From contig NZ_VTPY01000003.1 of the NCBI RefSeq assembly GCF_008297955.1, positions 248,001 to 312,000 on the forward strand: a stretch of DNA of 64,000 nucleotides, given 5' to 3'. The stretch comes from Billgrantia pellis. GTDB lineage: Bacteria > Pseudomonadota > Gammaproteobacteria > Pseudomonadales > Halomonadaceae. Under the pieces are notes generated by a model that saw only the letters and a list, made by a program, of their open reading frames with translations, made no database searches and had not been told where the DNA came from. The first letter of the stretch is position 1. The number at the start of each line of letters is the position of its first letter. Both the position numbers and the translations under genes were made by a program. Positions 19,329 to 30,755 of the stretch are shown here, piece after piece.

Positions 19329-19358
19329 GCCGCCTGCCCGCAACCGCGGAAAGGCGGC
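19329..19358. terminator. possible terminator hairpin between hexR and the symporter
   Basis: GCCGCCT pairs with AGGCGGC, enclosing a second small CCGC/GCGG stem, starting right after the hexR stop. No T-run follows on either strand, so intrinsic termination is doubtful. It lies between two convergent genes where a terminator is expected. Confidence 0.35.
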
Positions 19359-19385
19359 ACACCTTCGGCATCGTGCGACGCTCGA

Positions 19386-20981
19386 CTAGCCGGCGAAAGC
19401 GGCATAGATCGCGATGACCAGCAGCACCAGCACGAGGCTGGCCGGCAGCGCCCCGCGCCATGGCGTCAGGTCGACCTCGCCGGTGTACTCCTGGATCCAG
19501 TCGGTCTCACGCGGGCGCAACTTGCCAATGATCAGCATGACCGCCACCAGCAGCACGAAGACCATGGCCACGAAGTGGAACTCGTGCATGATCTGCGGCA
19601 GCCGATCGAACGGCGGCACGAAATAGCCGGCGGCGATCGTCAGGCAGCCGCCCACCAGAGCGATCTTGGCAGCCATGGGCGGCACCCGTCTGGTCAGCAA
19701 CCCCACCACCACCACCGCCAGGATGGGGATGAAATAGATGGCGTTCATCTTCTGCAGATAGCCGAACAGACTCTCCTGGCCTGCCAGTAGCGGCGCGATG
19801 GTCATGGTGACGACCGCCATGATCCAGCCGAATACCTTGCCCGACCTCACCACCTGCTCGTCCGTGGCGTCCTTTTTCAGCACGTTCTTGTAGATGCCCA
19901 GGCTGAAGATCGTCGTGGTGCTGTTGAGTGCCGAGTTGAACGACGACAGGATCGCGCCCACCATCACCGCCGCGAAGAAACCGGTGAGATAGGGCGGTAG
20001 CACGTTGAAGACCAGGTGACCGTACGCCTCGTCGGCCTGCACGCCCTGCTCCGCATAGAGGTGGTAAGCGATGATTCCGGGCAGGACGAGGTAGAGCGGT
20101 CCCAGCAGTTTGAAGAAGCCGGTTAGCAGGACCCCCTTCTGCCCTTCCGCCAGCGAACTGGCGGCAAAGGTGCGCTGAATGATCTGCTGGTTGGTCGTCC
20201 AGTAGAACAGATTGATCAAAAAGACGCCGGTGAACAGGGTGAAGAAAGGCACTTGCTGTTCGGCGCCGCCGATCGAATTGAGCTTATCAGGGTCGCTCCC
20301 CTTGAGGATGGCCCACCCCTCCAGAATGCCGCCGTCGCCGCTGACTGCCTGCAGGCCGAAATAGACGATGACGAAGCCGCCGATCAGCAGACCGACGCCG
20401 TTCAAGGTATCCGACACGGCGACGGTGCGCAGACCGCCGAACAACGCATAGAGAGAGCCGATGATCCCCACGCCCCAAACCGTCAGCCACAGCAGCAGCG
20501 TCGGCGACCGGATGCCGGTCAGTCCCGGCAGGTCGAGCATGCCGAGCAGGCCCATGGCACCGGAATAGAGAATGATCGGCAGCAGGATCACGGCGTAGGC
20601 GATCAGGAAGATCACGTTGGTGATCAACTGCGTGCCCGAGTCGAAGCGGATCGCCAGCAGCTGAGGCAGCGTGGCGATGCCACTCTTGAGAAAGCGCGGC
20701 AAGAAGAACAGCGCCAACGCCACCAGGGCGATGACCGCCACGACTTCCCAGGCCATGACGCTGAGGCCGTCGCTGAAAGCGGCGCCATTGAGCCCCACCA
20801 TTTGCTCGGTGGACAGGTTGGTCATCAGCAATGAGCCGGCGATCAGCGGAAAGGTCAGGGTGCGGCCAGCCAGGAAATAACCGTGGGTGCTGGCATGGTC
20901 GTCACGCCGGGTCAGGCGCCAGGTGATGAAAGCCACCAGGCCGGTGAAGAAGAGAAAAGACAGCAGCGTCAAGGCATGCAT
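19386..20981 (-). CDS. Na+/solute symporter of the SSS family (sugar type)
   Basis: A 531-residue inner-membrane carrier with about 14 hydrophobic spans. SSS/vSGLT features are [34 protein letters not shown] near the N terminus, the long [23 protein letters not shown] block, [37 protein letters not shown] and a C-terminal EVDLTPW typical of sugar-type members such as YidK and vSGLT. The start is supported by GGAG 9 bases upstream. A near copy of the palindrome found before the GntR gene lies 46 bases upstream, so it probably imports galactose, galactonate or a related substrate under that regulator. Confidence 0.9.
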   Translation of the reverse strand: MHALTLLSFLFFTGLVAFITWRLTRRDDHASTHGYFLAGRTLTFPLIAGSLLMTNLSTEQMVGLNGAAFSDGLSVMAWEVVAVIALVALALFFLPRFLKSGIATLPQLLAIRFDSGTQLITNVIFLIAYAVILLPIILYSGAMGLLGMLDLPGLTGIRSPTLLLWLTVWGVGIIGSLYALFGGLRTVAVSDTLNGVGLLIGGFVIVYFGLQAVSGDGGILEGWAILKGSDPDKLNSIGGAEQQVPFFTLFTGVFLINLFYWTTNQQIIQRTFAASSLAEGQKGVLLTGFFKLLGPLYLVLPGIIAYHLYAEQGVQADEAYGHLVFNVLPPYLTGFFAAVMVGAILSSFNSALNSTTTIFSLGIYKNVLKKDATDEQVVRSGKVFGWIMAVVTMTIAPLLAGQESLFGYLQKMNAIYFIPILAVVVVGLLTRRVPPMAAKIALVGGCLTIAAGYFVPPFDRLPQIMHEFHFVAMVFVLLVAVMLIIGKLRPRETDWIQEYTGEVDLTPWRGALPASLVLVLLVIAIYAAFAG

Positions 20982-21026
20982 GGGATATCGCTCCGGTGAT
21001 GTCGATCCATGGCAGCGGGACCAGGC

Positions 21027-21041
21027 AAATGTCAGACATTG
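21027..21041. promoter_or_regulatory. second copy of the GntR-type palindrome, upstream of the symporter
   Basis: AAATGTCAGACATTG matches the 15-bp palindrome at 11648-11662 at every position except the central base and the last one. It lies 46 bases before the symporter start on the minus strand. The rest of the 287-base gap to the next gene (20982-21268) shows no further clear feature. Confidence 0.65.
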
Positions 21042-21268
21042 TTAATTCACGTCATTCTAGATAGCTGACTCGCTTCATGCCTCCGTCTTTAGTCCAATTT
21101 CCCGTGGAATTTTGGAAACTTTACTAGCCGAAGCCTCCCAAGCGAGACTGTCGATGATCACCTCGCTGCAATCGGCTCCTGTCATGGCAGGGAAGGTGCC
21201 AGCCGTCGACTTGCCACGTCGACGCCGGAGGAGAACAATACCAACCCGCAGCCCACCTGGAGATTCGT

Positions 21269-22128
21269 ATGCGCTGGAAGATCTTGGCCATCGCCGCCCT
21301 CGCTCCTCTCGCCCAAGGCGTACATGCCGCCGAAACCTTCCGCTTCACCGCCATTCCCGACGAGGATCAAGCGCGCCTGGTGGAGCGCTTTGGCAAGGTG
21401 GCCGACTACCTGGAGAAACGTCTCGACGTCGAGGTGGAATACGTACCGGTGAAGTCCTACAGCGCCGCGGTTACCGCCTTTCGCAACGATCAGGTGCAAC
21501 TGGCCTGGTTCGGCGGGCTCTCGGGCGTTCAGGCGCGCCGACTGGTGCCGGGTTCTCAGGCGCTGGCCCAGGGCAGCGAAGACAACGCCTTCGTCAGCTA
21601 CTTTATCGCTCATGAGTCGACCGGCCTGGAGCGCGCCGAGGTGCTGCCCGACGACATCGAGGGCATGAGCCTCACCTTCGGTTCGCGCACTTCCACCTCG
21701 GGTCGCTTGATGCCTGAGCACTTCCTGCGCCAGCGCTTCGACGACACACCTCCGGAGGACCTCTTCTCGCGGGTCGGCTACTCCGGCGATCACTCGCGCA
21801 CCATTGCGCTGGTGGAGGCCGGCACCTATGACATCGGCGCGGTCAATTACGCGGTGTGGGAAGCCGCCGTGGAGGATGGCCGGGTGGATACCGACAAGGT
21901 GAGCGTGTTCTGGGCCACGCCGCCCTATCCCGACTACAATTGGACCCTGCGCGGCGACACCGACGAGCGCTTCGGCAAGGGCTTCAGCGACGAGGTCCAG
22001 GCGGCGCTCCTCGAGATGGAGGATCCGGCGCTGCTCGACACTTTTCCCCGCGAGGCGTTCATCCCCGCCGACAACGACCTCTACGCCCCCGTCGAGGAGG
22101 TGGCCGAAGCGCTCGGCCTGCTGCGCTG

Positions 22129-22129
<1 letters not shown>
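21269..22129 (+). CDS. PhnD-like periplasmic binding protein (putative selenate/phosphonate ABC transporter)
   Basis: A 286-residue substrate-binding protein with a Sec signal peptide (MRWKILAIAALAPLAQGVHA, cleavage near residue 20). FRFTAIPDEDQARLVERFGKVADYLEKRL begins the mature part as in the PhnD-related group often annotated as putative selenate transporters. VQLAWFGGLSGVQAR, FGSRTSTSGRLMPEHFL and GAVNYAVWE are ligand-pocket blocks of the PhnD family. The next two genes encode the matching ATPase and a fused permease. I recall this subgroup from annotation of selenium genes; no selD or other selenium gene is in the window, so the substrate is open. Confidence 0.8.
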
Positions 22130-22889
<760 letters not shown>

Positions 22890-22893
<4 letters not shown>

Positions 22894-24413
22894 GCGATGG
22901 CCTGACGAAGCGCCACGGCGAGTTGGCGCCGAGCTGGTGGCACGGTGGTTCGCCCGGCCTGCGCCTCGCCCGCCATACCCTGGGCCTGGTAGCCCTGGCC
23001 GTGCTGCTGGTGCCATTCGCCGATCTTGCCATCCATACTCGCGACCCTTGGGGCGAACTCGGCCGCATGCTGGCCGGCCTGGCCTGGCCCGCCTGGGGTG
23101 CATTGACGTCCCCCTTGTCGGCACTCGGTCTTACCGTGGCGGTGGCGTTATGGGGCACCCTGGCCGGTGTCGTATTGGGTTTCCCGTTGGCGCTGATGTT
23201 CACCCGCTCGCGCCTGGTGCGTGCCGGCTGCGCCTTCGTACGCGCCATCCACGAGCTGTTCTGGGCGCTGCTGTTCCTGCAGGTGTTCGGGCTATCGGCG
23301 CTCACCGCCCTGGCGGCGCTGGCGATTCCCTATGCCGGAATCTTTGCCAAGGTCTACGCCGAGATCCTCGAGCAGACCCCACGCGCGCCACGCGACGCCC
23401 TGCCACCCGGCAGCGGTCGGCTGGCGCGCTTCGCCTATGCCGAGCTGCCGCTGGCCTGGGCCCAGCTCACCGCCTACACTCGCTACCGCTTCGAGTGCGG
23501 CCTGCGTGCCAGTGTATTGCTCGGCTTCGTCGGCCTGCCGACCCTGGGCTTCCATCTCGAGACCGCCTTTCGCGAGGGACGCTACCACGAAGCGGGGGCC
23601 CTGCTGTGGCTGTTTTACCTGCTGATTGCCAGCCTGCCCTGGTGGGGCCACAAGCGGCTGATTCCGCTGCTGCTGCTGGGCGGCGCCTGGCTGCTCGGTC
23701 CCTGGCCAAGCGTCGACGGCGGGCTGCTGTGGCGCTTCGTCTCCGAGGATATCTGGCCGGCGGCACTGCTGGCCGGTGACTGGGCGGGGTTCGTCGCGTG
23801 GCTGGCGCGGATCCCGGCGCTGGGACCCGCCATCGGCAACACCCTGCTGCTGGGGTTGCTCGGTACCGTGGGGGCGCTGGCGGTGGCGCTGGTGCTATGG
23901 CCTCTGGCCAGCCGCCATGTCGGCAACCGTGGCACCCGCCTGGCCGGGCATGGGGTGCTGATCTTCCTGCGCTCGACGCCGGAGCTGATGCTGGCGTTCG
24001 TCTTTCTGCTGCTGCTCGGCCCTTCGCTGCTGCCCGCCTGGCTGGCATTGGCGCTGCACAACGGCGCACTGATCGCCTTCCTGGTGGCACGCCACGCCGA
24101 CGCCATCACGCCCGGCATGCCGGGACTGCCCGCCAGCGGGCGGCTGGCCTACGAGCTGCTGCCGCGGGTCTACCCCGGGCTGCTGGCGCTGCTCTACTAC
24201 CGCGCCGAGGTGATCCTGCGCGAAACGGCCATCCTCGGCATGCTGGGGATCGCCACGCTGGGCTTCTACATCGAGGAGGGCTTCGACTACCTGATGTTCG
24301 ATGTGGCTTTCTTCCTGCTCCTGGTAACCGCCGCGCTCAACATCGCCGTGGATGCGCTGTCGCGGCACTTCAGGCCACGTGAAGCACCGATCGACGACCC
24401 CTGCGTCCGCTAG
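22890..24413 (+). CDS. fused two-domain ABC permease (PhnE-like duplicated)
   Basis: A 507-residue inner-membrane protein holding two PhnE-type permease domains in one chain, the first roughly residues 15-270 and the second 270-500. Each domain has the cytoplasmic coupling region typical of the family: FVRAIHELFWALLFLQVFG and LGFVGLPTLGFHLETAFREGRYHE in the first, LIFLRSTPELMLAFVFLLLLGP and AILGMLGIATLGFYIEEGFDYLMFD in the second. A single chain could supply the whole membrane part. It starts with GTG in a GTGA overlap with the ATPase gene. It is last in the three-gene operon. Confidence 0.88.
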
Positions 24414-24448
24414 GAGACCCGGCGCTCGCTACGAAGCGCCAGACTGAC

Positions 24449-24835
24449 TCACGGCCGTTCAGTCGGGGGGGTGTCGCCTACCGTTACCGCGGCGGTCACA
24501 GTGATCTCGACCTTGAGTTCATCCGCGGGCATGGGCGCGCAGACGCAGGTGCGCGCCGGGGCATGGCCGGTGGGTACCCAGGAATCCCACACCGCGTTCA
24601 TGGCGGCGAAGTCGTGACCGTCCTTGAGATAGATCGTCGCCGTCAGTAGGTGCTCACGGTCGGAACCCACCTCGGCGAGCAGCGCATCCACCCGCGCCAG
24701 CATGCTCTCGGTCTGCTCGGTGATATCCCCCTGGCGCGCTTCGGGACCGGCCACCTGGCCACACAGATAGGCGATACCGTTGTGGATCACGGCGCGGCTC
24801 ATGCGCGCCTTGGTGTCGTGACGAACGATGGTCAT
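24449..24835 (-). CDS. RidA/YjgF-family protein
   Basis: A 128-residue member of the RidA (Rid) superfamily. RidA itself hydrolyses reactive enamine/imine intermediates made by PLP enzymes. [42 protein letters not shown] and the C-terminal [23 protein letters not shown] are family blocks; the Arg in PARTCV is the usual substrate-binding arginine. Similar proteins with this start ([20 protein letters not shown]) are common in proteobacteria and not all have RidA activity. The ATG at 24835 has GGAGAG just upstream. It is divergent from the MFS gene with 76 bases between. Confidence 0.88.
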   Translation of the reverse strand: MTIVRHDTKARMSRAVIHNGIAYLCGQVAGPEARQGDITEQTESMLARVDALLAEVGSDREHLLTATIYLKDGHDFAAMNAVWDSWVPTGHAPARTCVCAPMPADELKVEITVTAAVTVGDTPPTERP

Positions 24836-24911
24836 TGCTTCTCTCCTTGAGCTGCTATCATGCCGGCTTTCAATTCTGCCAAACATCTTGCCATCGCTCA
24901 GGGAGGGCGTC

Positions 24912-26105
24912 ATGGGCTATCGCACGCTGCTGCGTGATCACCGAGGATTGCTGAGCATCTGTTTCCTGGCCATGTTCACTTCGAGCCTGGGCCAGAGCTT
25001 TTTCATCGGTCTGTTCCAGGCGCCGATCAACGAGCGTCTGGGCCTTACCGCCGGCCAGTTCGGCAGTGCCTATGCATTCGTCACGTTGATCTCCGGCTTC
25101 GCGGTGCTGCGCCTGGGCCCCAGCATCGATTGGATGGCACCACGCCGTTTCGCCCTACTGGTATTGGCGGCACTCATGATCGGGGTGGGATTGCTGACGC
25201 TCGCGCCCTGGTGGGGACTGGGATTGCTCGGCCTGGGGCTGGTGCGCTTTTGCGGTCAGGGCATGATGACCCACCTTGGCAACACCTTGGCCGGACGTGA
25301 GTTCGTCGCCATGCGCGGGCGCGCCCTGGGCCTGACAAGCATGGGTATCATGCTGGGCGAGACGCTGCTGCCGCCCTTGATGGCTGCCCTGCTGGTGATG
25401 CTCGGCTGGCGCGAGCTGTGGTGGCTGTTCGGGCTGCTGCTGGCAGGCTGCTGGATCCCGCTGCTGCTGCGCGCCACCTGGCCGCAAGCGCCGGGGCAGC
25501 GCCCAGCCCGCGGCCAGCCTCGCAGCGGTCCCCAGCCTTTTCGCGATGTGCGCTTCTGGTGCCTGCTACCGCTGTTGATGACGCTGCCGATCACCATGAC
25601 GGGGCTGTTTATCTACCAGGCGGCGATGACCCGCGACCTGGGCAGCACCCTCACCGTCTACGCCCTGGCCTTGACCGGCATGGGCCTGGCCAAGCTGCCC
25701 GGCGCGCTGCTCGGCGGACGCTGGGTCGATCGCCTGGGGCCGGTCCGTCTGGCACGTCTCTACCTGCTGCCCTACGCGCTGGCCCTGCTGGTCGCCATCG
25801 CCTTCGGCGGCCACCTCGGCGTGTGGGCCCTGATGGTGGGAGGCGGGCTCGCCATGGGCTCGCAGGAATCGGTCGCCACCAGCCTGCTGGTACGTATCTG
25901 GGGCAGCGAACATCTCGGTACGGTGCGCGCCACGCTCAGCGCCGCGATGGTCTTCGCCACCGGCCTGGCGCCGGCATTCCTCGGCGTGTTCCTCGATCTG
26001 GGAGCCCACTTCTCGCTGATTCTCGCCGGCATGCTGGCGTTTCTTGTCGCCGGATGGGCATTGGCCCAAGGCGTGCTGGCCAGCCCTGAGGCGCGCGGCG
26101 AATGA
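24912..26105 (+). CDS. MFS transporter
   Basis: A 397-residue major facilitator with about 12 membrane spans. [37 protein letters not shown] holds the motif-A-like loop between spans 2 and 3, and a second copy [18 protein letters not shown] occurs between spans 8 and 9. The ATG has GGGAGG 6 bases upstream, which fixes the start although the frame is open earlier. The substrate is not recognisable. It is divergent from the RidA-like gene, which could hint at shared control. Confidence 0.82.
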   Translation: MGYRTLLRDHRGLLSICFLAMFTSSLGQSFFIGLFQAPINERLGLTAGQFGSAYAFVTLISGFAVLRLGPSIDWMAPRRFALLVLAALMIGVGLLTLAPWWGLGLLGLGLVRFCGQGMMTHLGNTLAGREFVAMRGRALGLTSMGIMLGETLLPPLMAALLVMLGWRELWWLFGLLLAGCWIPLLLRATWPQAPGQRPARGQPRSGPQPFRDVRFWCLLPLLMTLPITMTGLFIYQAAMTRDLGSTLTVYALALTGMGLAKLPGALLGGRWVDRLGPVRLARLYLLPYALALLVAIAFGGHLGVWALMVGGGLAMGSQESVATSLLVRIWGSEHLGTVRATLSAAMVFATGLAPAFLGVFLDLGAHFSLILAGMLAFLVAGWALAQGVLASPEARGE

Positions 26106-26163
26106 AACGACAACGCCGGCGCGGGGCCGGCGTCGACGGCTTCGAAACTGGCCCCGTCTTGGC

Positions 26164-27018
26164 CTAGCGCAGCAGCAGCACCGGCACGTTGGCCCGCCGC
26201 AACATGGCGGTGGTGGTGCTACCCACCAGCAGGTGGCGAATGCGCGAGTGGCCGTAGGCCCCCATGACCAGCAGGTCGATGTCGTGCTCCGCCTGGTAGG
26301 CGCGCAGGGTCCCCTCCACTTCGCCGGCCCGAATCGCTCCCTCGGCCTCATGGCCGGCCTCGCGCAGCGCGGCCAGCGCCCAATCGAGCTGCGAGCGGTT
26401 GTCGCCGGTTTCGGCGCCGACAATCACCACATGAACCGGGATGCCGTTGAACATCGGGCTTCTGGCCAGCATCTCCACCCCCTTGCGGGTGGTCTTGCTG
26501 CCGTCGAAGGCGAGCATCACCCGCTCAGGGCGCTGATAGGCGTCCGGCACCATCAGGATCGGCCGGTGCAGGGTGCGCACCACCCGCTCGAGGTTGGAGC
26601 CCAGGTGCTCGCTGGCCTGATGAGCGGTCTCGCCGCGCTTGCCCAGCACCAGAAGGCGAATCTCGCCCTCCAGGTCAGCCAGGGTTTCGACCAACGTGCC
26701 GTTGCGCTGGCGCGTGCCGGGTTCCGTCACGCCGCCCTCGACGGCCCGCTTCCTGGCTGCCTGGAGCATCAGTCGGCCTTGCTCCTGGGCCACCTTGGCG
26801 CGCTGCTCGTCGAGCTGCGACAGCTCCTCGAGCAGGTGCTCGCGGGAACCGAGCCCGATGTTGCCGGAGAGGTCCGCCTCAGCGGTCTGGGGGTGGTTGT
26901 TCACCACGTGCAGGAAGGTCAGCGGTGCCTCCAACGCCAGGCTGGCCCAGGTGGCGTAGTCGCACACCGCGCTAGAAAACTGCGAGCCGTCGATGGCGGC
27001 CATTACCTGTTCTGTCAT
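26164..27018 (-). CDS. tandem-domain universal stress protein (UspA family)
   Basis: A 284-residue protein with two Usp domains. The first begins EQVMAAIDGSQFSSAVCDYATWASL; the second begins RVMLAFDGSKTTRKGVEMLARSP near residue 165 and ends with the ATP-binding glycine motif LVMGAYGHSRIRHLLVGSTTTAMLRRANVPVLLL. In the first domain the equivalent LLVLGKRGETAHQASEHLGSNLERVVR is more divergent, so nucleotide binding may be confined to the C-terminal half. It follows the SulP gene by 112 bases on the same strand and is probably co-transcribed with it. Confidence 0.9.
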   Translation of the reverse strand: MTEQVMAAIDGSQFSSAVCDYATWASLALEAPLTFLHVVNNHPQTAEADLSGNIGLGSREHLLEELSQLDEQRAKVAQEQGRLMLQAARKRAVEGGVTEPGTRQRNGTLVETLADLEGEIRLLVLGKRGETAHQASEHLGSNLERVVRTLHRPILMVPDAYQRPERVMLAFDGSKTTRKGVEMLARSPMFNGIPVHVVIVGAETGDNRSQLDWALAALREAGHEAEGAIRAGEVEGTLRAYQAEHDIDLLVMGAYGHSRIRHLLVGSTTTAMLRRANVPVLLLR

Positions 27019-27130
27019 CGTGTCGTTTCCCAAGCTGGCGATATTGTCGCATCGCCCAAGGCGATACGACGCCAAGTCAAGCCCATCGGGCGATGCTCCC
27101 GCCAAGAGGAGCACCGACCCGTGAACGGCG

Positions 27131-28621
27131 TCAATGGCCGCCCATCAACTTCTCCACGGCTGCCGGGTCGTCATGGATGGCATAGCGATCGACGATGGTC
27201 GCGCTGGCCTCGTTGAGGCCAATCAGCTCCACCTCGGTACCTTCGCGGCGGAACTTGATCACCACCCTATCCAGCGTCTGCACGGCGGTAATGTCCCAGA
27301 AGTGGGCGCGAGACAGATCGATGGTGACCCTTTGCACGGTTTCCTTGAAGTCGAAGGCATTGCCGAAGCGCTCGGAAGAGGCGAAGAACACCTGGCCGAT
27401 AACCCGGTAGATGCGACGACTGCCGCCGTCGGCTTCTTCGGAGCCAATGTAGAGGATGTTACCGACCTTGTTGGCGAAGAACATTGCCGCCAGCAGTACG
27501 CCGACAAAAACGCCGATGGCTAGGTTGTGAGTGCCCACGGTCACCGCCACGGTCGCCAGCATCACAACGTTGGTACTCATCGGGTGCTTCTTGAGGTCGC
27601 GAATGGACGCCCAACTGAAGGTGCCAATGGAGACCATGATCATCACCGCCACCAGAGCCGCCATGGGAATCTGCGATACCCAATCGGCGAGAAACACCAC
27701 CATGATCAGTAGCACCACACCGGCGATGAACGTGGAGAGCCGCCCGCGACCGCCCGACTTCACGTTGATCACCGACTGACCGATCATCGCGCAGCCGGCC
27801 ATGCCGCCCAGCAGGCCCGCCCCGATGTTGGCGATGCCCTGGCCCTTGCACTCGCGGTTCTTGTCGCTCGGGGTGTCGGTCAGGTCGTCGACGATGGTCG
27901 CGGTCATCATCGATTCCAGCAGGCCCACCACGGTGAGCATGATCGAGGTCGGCAGGAGAATCCACAGCGTCTCGAGGGTCAGCGGTACATCGGGCCACAG
28001 GAACACCGGCAGGGTGTCGGGCAGTTCGCCCATGTCGCCCACGCTGCGGATGTCCATACCGCTGAACATATAGACGGCGGTGAGTACTACGATGCACACC
28101 AACGGCGAGGGAATCGTCTTGCCGATTCCGGGGACGTAGGGGAAAAGATAGATGATGCCGAGACCTGCCGCGGTCATGACGTAGACATGCCAGGTAACCC
28201 CGGTGAGCTCGGGCAACTGGGCCATGAAGATCAGGATCGCCAGGGCGTTGACGAAGCCCGTCACCACTGAGCGCGAGACGAAGCGCATCAGGTCGGCCAG
28301 CTTCAGGTAGCCGGCGATGATCTGCAACACACCGGTGAGCAGGGTCGCGGCCAGCAGGTATTCAAGGCCGTGATCGCGCACCAGGGTCACCATCAGCAGC
28401 GCCATGGCGCCGGTGGCGGCCGAGATCATTCCCGGCCTGCCGCCGGTGAAGGCGATGATCACCGCGATGCAGAAGGAGGCATAGAGGCCGACCTTGGGAT
28501 CGACGCCGGCGATGATCGAGAAGGCGATGGCCTCGGGAATCAAGGCCAGCGCGACCACGATACCGGCGAGGGTGTCGCCCTTGACGTTGGATAACCAGTC
28601 TTGCTTGATGGATCGGAGCAT
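27131..28621 (-). CDS. SulP/SLC26-family anion transporter (BicA-like)
   Basis: A 496-residue carrier with about 10-12 membrane spans ([36 protein letters not shown] is the SulP entry motif) and a C-terminal STAS domain starting near residue 395 ([41 protein letters not shown]). The short form with a compact STAS domain resembles the cyanobacterial bicarbonate carrier BicA, whose transport is Na+-dependent, but sulfate cannot be excluded from sequence alone. The UspA-family gene follows on the same strand. An upstream gap of 297 bases (28622-28918) holds no gene I can support. Confidence 0.88.
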   Translation of the reverse strand: MLRSIKQDWLSNVKGDTLAGIVVALALIPEAIAFSIIAGVDPKVGLYASFCIAVIIAFTGGRPGMISAATGAMALLMVTLVRDHGLEYLLAATLLTGVLQIIAGYLKLADLMRFVSRSVVTGFVNALAILIFMAQLPELTGVTWHVYVMTAAGLGIIYLFPYVPGIGKTIPSPLVCIVVLTAVYMFSGMDIRSVGDMGELPDTLPVFLWPDVPLTLETLWILLPTSIMLTVVGLLESMMTATIVDDLTDTPSDKNRECKGQGIANIGAGLLGGMAGCAMIGQSVINVKSGGRGRLSTFIAGVVLLIMVVFLADWVSQIPMAALVAVMIMVSIGTFSWASIRDLKKHPMSTNVVMLATVAVTVGTHNLAIGVFVGVLLAAMFFANKVGNILYIGSEEADGGSRRIYRVIGQVFFASSERFGNAFDFKETVQRVTIDLSRAHFWDITAVQTLDRVVIKFRREGTEVELIGLNEASATIVDRYAIHDDPAAVEKLMGGH

Positions 28622-28918
28622 TCTTCGGTCCAGTGGGGTGGGTTGCTAAGCCAATGGCGCCAGGGCGCGCGCTCCGGCCACGCGTCGACGACGGCGCAAC
28701 GTTGGGAGTGGCGCATTTGAAACCTTGGATTGGGTCAGGCGGCCCGGAACATCAGCATGATGTCGAGCGGTGACGGCAGCGTCGAGGGAAGGGAGCGCTA
28801 GGGCGGCGTGGCCAGCCCGGTCGGAGGAGTGAGCACGTTGCGTCGCATCCATGGCCAGGGAAACACGGGCGGCACCGGCTTTTGCCTGGATGCGCCGCCC
28901 CGTCACGAGCGCCGGAGT

Positions 28919-29836
28919 CTAACAGAGTTCTCCCCCTGCTGCACCCCGGCCCCGCAGACGCCGTTCGATGCGACGCTCGTAAAGCCCCTTGACCAGCAGC
29001 GTACCGAGCACCAGGGCACCGCCCATGAGCGCCACCGGCGCCGGCCGTTCGCCGAGGAACCACCATACCCACAGGGTCCCCACCACCACCTCGAGCAGCA
29101 TCAGCAGCCCCACCTCGGCGGCAGGCAGGTAGAGCGGCCCGCGCTGAATCAGGGTGAACCCCAGCGGCAGGATGAGCAGGCATAACAGCACCAGCAGCAG
29201 CGCGCTGTCGGCAGGCGGTAGGGCGAGCCCGCCACCGACCAGGCCGTACAGCGCCGCCACGGCCGCGACGATCAGCCCGGAAAGAGTCAGCATGGGGCTC
29301 ATGTCGACGCCGGGGCGGGTACGACAGAGAGTGAAGTTAGCCGCCAGTGCCGTCGCTGCCAACAGGGCGAAGCCGTTGCCGACCCACGAGCCCGCCCCGG
29401 CGTCGTCGAGCACGATCAACGAAGTGCCGAGCAGGCATAGCCAGATGGCGAGCCAGGTACGCCGCGGCAGCCGTTCACCCAGAAACAACCGTGAGAGTAG
29501 CGCAGCGATCAGCGGCGCCCCGGCCAGGATCATCAATACGTTGCCGCCTTTGGTGTATTGGTTGCCAAGCACGAAGCCGAAGGTCGAGAAGCTGAACAGC
29601 AGTGCCACGCCGATGCCGGTCCCGCCGCAGCGACGATAGGCCTCGAGCGTACCGCTACCGTGGCGGACGATCATGATGACGACGAAGCCAAGCGCGGTGA
29701 GAAGGCCCCGCCAGATCAGGATCTCGCCGTCGGGCAGACCGATCAGCTTGATCAACAGGGCATCGGGCGAAATGATCAGGGCACCGCCGCCGATCATGAG
29801 CAGACCCTGCTGGCGGTGCGAAAGGGAGTGGAACAA
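28919..29836 (-). CDS. EamA/DMT-superfamily transporter
   Basis: A 305-residue drug/metabolite transporter-superfamily carrier with ten predicted spans in two EamA repeats (LLMIGGGALIISPDALLIKLIGLPDGEILIWRGLLTALGF begins the first; GNGFALLAATALAANFTLCRTR the second). LYLPAAEVGLLMLLEVVVGTLWVWWFLGERP is typical for the end of the second repeat. Start uncertain: a TTG at 29836 overlaps an inverted repeat, while the ATG at 29797 has AGGG 7 bases upstream and would remove 13 residues. The substrate is unknown. It lies 65 bases after the slipin gene, same strand. Confidence 0.82.
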   Translation of the reverse strand: MFHSLSHRQQGLLMIGGGALIISPDALLIKLIGLPDGEILIWRGLLTALGFVVIMIVRHGSGTLEAYRRCGGTGIGVALLFSFSTFGFVLGNQYTKGGNVLMILAGAPLIAALLSRLFLGERLPRRTWLAIWLCLLGTSLIVLDDAGAGSWVGNGFALLAATALAANFTLCRTRPGVDMSPMLTLSGLIVAAVAALYGLVGGGLALPPADSALLLVLLCLLILPLGFTLIQRGPLYLPAAEVGLLMLLEVVVGTLWVWWFLGERPAPVALMGGALVLGTLLVKGLYERRIERRLRGRGAAGGELC

Positions 29837-29865
29837 GGCGACCTCGTCTTCCGTCAGGTCGCCTT
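29835..29865. repeat. 10-bp perfect inverted repeat at the start of the EamA gene
   Basis: AAGGCGACCT and AGGTCGCCTT are separated by 11 bases. On the minus strand the second arm includes the GAGG-like ribosome-binding region and the first bases of the possible TTG start. It could be an operator, a translation-blocking hairpin, or part of an intergenic terminator; no T-run follows. Confidence 0.6.
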
Positions 29866-29870
29866 AGGAT

Positions 29871-29892
29871 GCCATGCCGGCACGGGCATGGC
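29871..29892 (-). terminator. hairpin after the slipin gene
   Basis: GCCATGCC and GGCATGGC form an 8-bp stem with a six-base loop, nine bases after the slipin stop on the minus strand. There is no T-run after it, so termination is uncertain; with the next inverted repeat it gives two adjacent hairpins in a 65-base gap. Confidence 0.4.
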
Positions 29893-29901
29893 ACGCCTAA
29901 C

Positions 29902-30705
29902 TCAGCCCTCGCCGAGGTCGCTCGGTCTCGCGCCGGCGTTTCTGGCCTGGGCCGCCGGCGAGGCCTGCATGTGCTTGAACGCCTCCATGATATCCATCGG
30001 CAGCGGGAAGACGATGGTCGAGGCGTTCTTGTTGCTCATGTCGCTCATGGTCTGCAGGTAACGCAGTTGAAGCGCAGCCGAGTTCTCGGCCATGACGTTG
30101 GCCGCTTCGACCAGCTTCCTCGACGCCTGCAGCTCACCCTCGGCATGGATCACCTTGGCGCGGCGTTCGCGCTCGGCTTCGGCCTGGCGGGCGATGGCGC
30201 GGATCATGCTTTCGTCCAGGTCGACATGCTTGATTTCGACGTTGGCCACCTTGATGCCCCACTCCTCGGTCTGGGCGTCGATGATTTCCTGGATGTCGTC
30301 GTTGAGCTTGTCGCGCTCGGAAAGCATCTCGTCGAGATCGTGTTTGCCCAGCACCGAGCGCAGCGTGGTCTGAGCCAGCTGGCTAGTGGCGAGGGTGAAG
30401 TTCTCGACCTGGATGATCGCCTTCTCGGGATCGACCACCCGGAAGTAGAGCACGGCATTGACCTTGACGGTGACGTTGTCCTGGGAGATGACGTCCTGCT
30501 CCGGCACGTCCATCGTGATCACGCGAAGGTCGACCACGCTCATCTGCTGAATGCCGGGAATGACGATGATCAACCCTGGCCCCTTTACCGACTGGAAGCG
30601 GCCGAGGAAGAAGATCACGCCGCGCTTGTACTCGGGCAGGATCCGTATCGAGGCCGCGAGCAGCATGATCAGCAGCACGACCGGTACGAGATAGGAAATC
30701 ATCAT
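29902..30705 (-). CDS. slipin (stomatin/prohibitin-family membrane protein)
   Basis: A 267-residue protein with one N-terminal membrane hairpin or anchor ([20 protein letters not shown]), a stomatin/SPFH domain ([66 protein letters not shown]) and a helical C-terminal region rich in Ala/Glu/Arg ([34 protein letters not shown]). Slipins are membrane-microdomain scaffolds and are classically paired with a long NfeD protease, as here: NfeD lies 50 bases upstream. The ATG at 30705 has AGGAG 7 bases before it. Confidence 0.93.
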   Translation of the reverse strand: MMISYLVPVVLLIMLLAASIRILPEYKRGVIFFLGRFQSVKGPGLIIVIPGIQQMSVVDLRVITMDVPEQDVISQDNVTVKVNAVLYFRVVDPEKAIIQVENFTLATSQLAQTTLRSVLGKHDLDEMLSERDKLNDDIQEIIDAQTEEWGIKVANVEIKHVDLDESMIRAIARQAEAERERRAKVIHAEGELQASRKLVEAANVMAENSAALQLRYLQTMSDMSNKNASTIVFPLPMDIMEAFKHMQASPAAQARNAGARPSDLGEG

Positions 30706-30755
30706 GAGCGTTCTCCTTGATGTGTCATGGACTGGATGGCTTTCGTCGCGATTCG

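Noticed and set aside
28646-28906. Small minus-strand open frame between the SulP and EamA genes
   Set aside because: No plausible ribosome-binding site or domain; composition matches frame shadows in GC-rich intergenic DNA.
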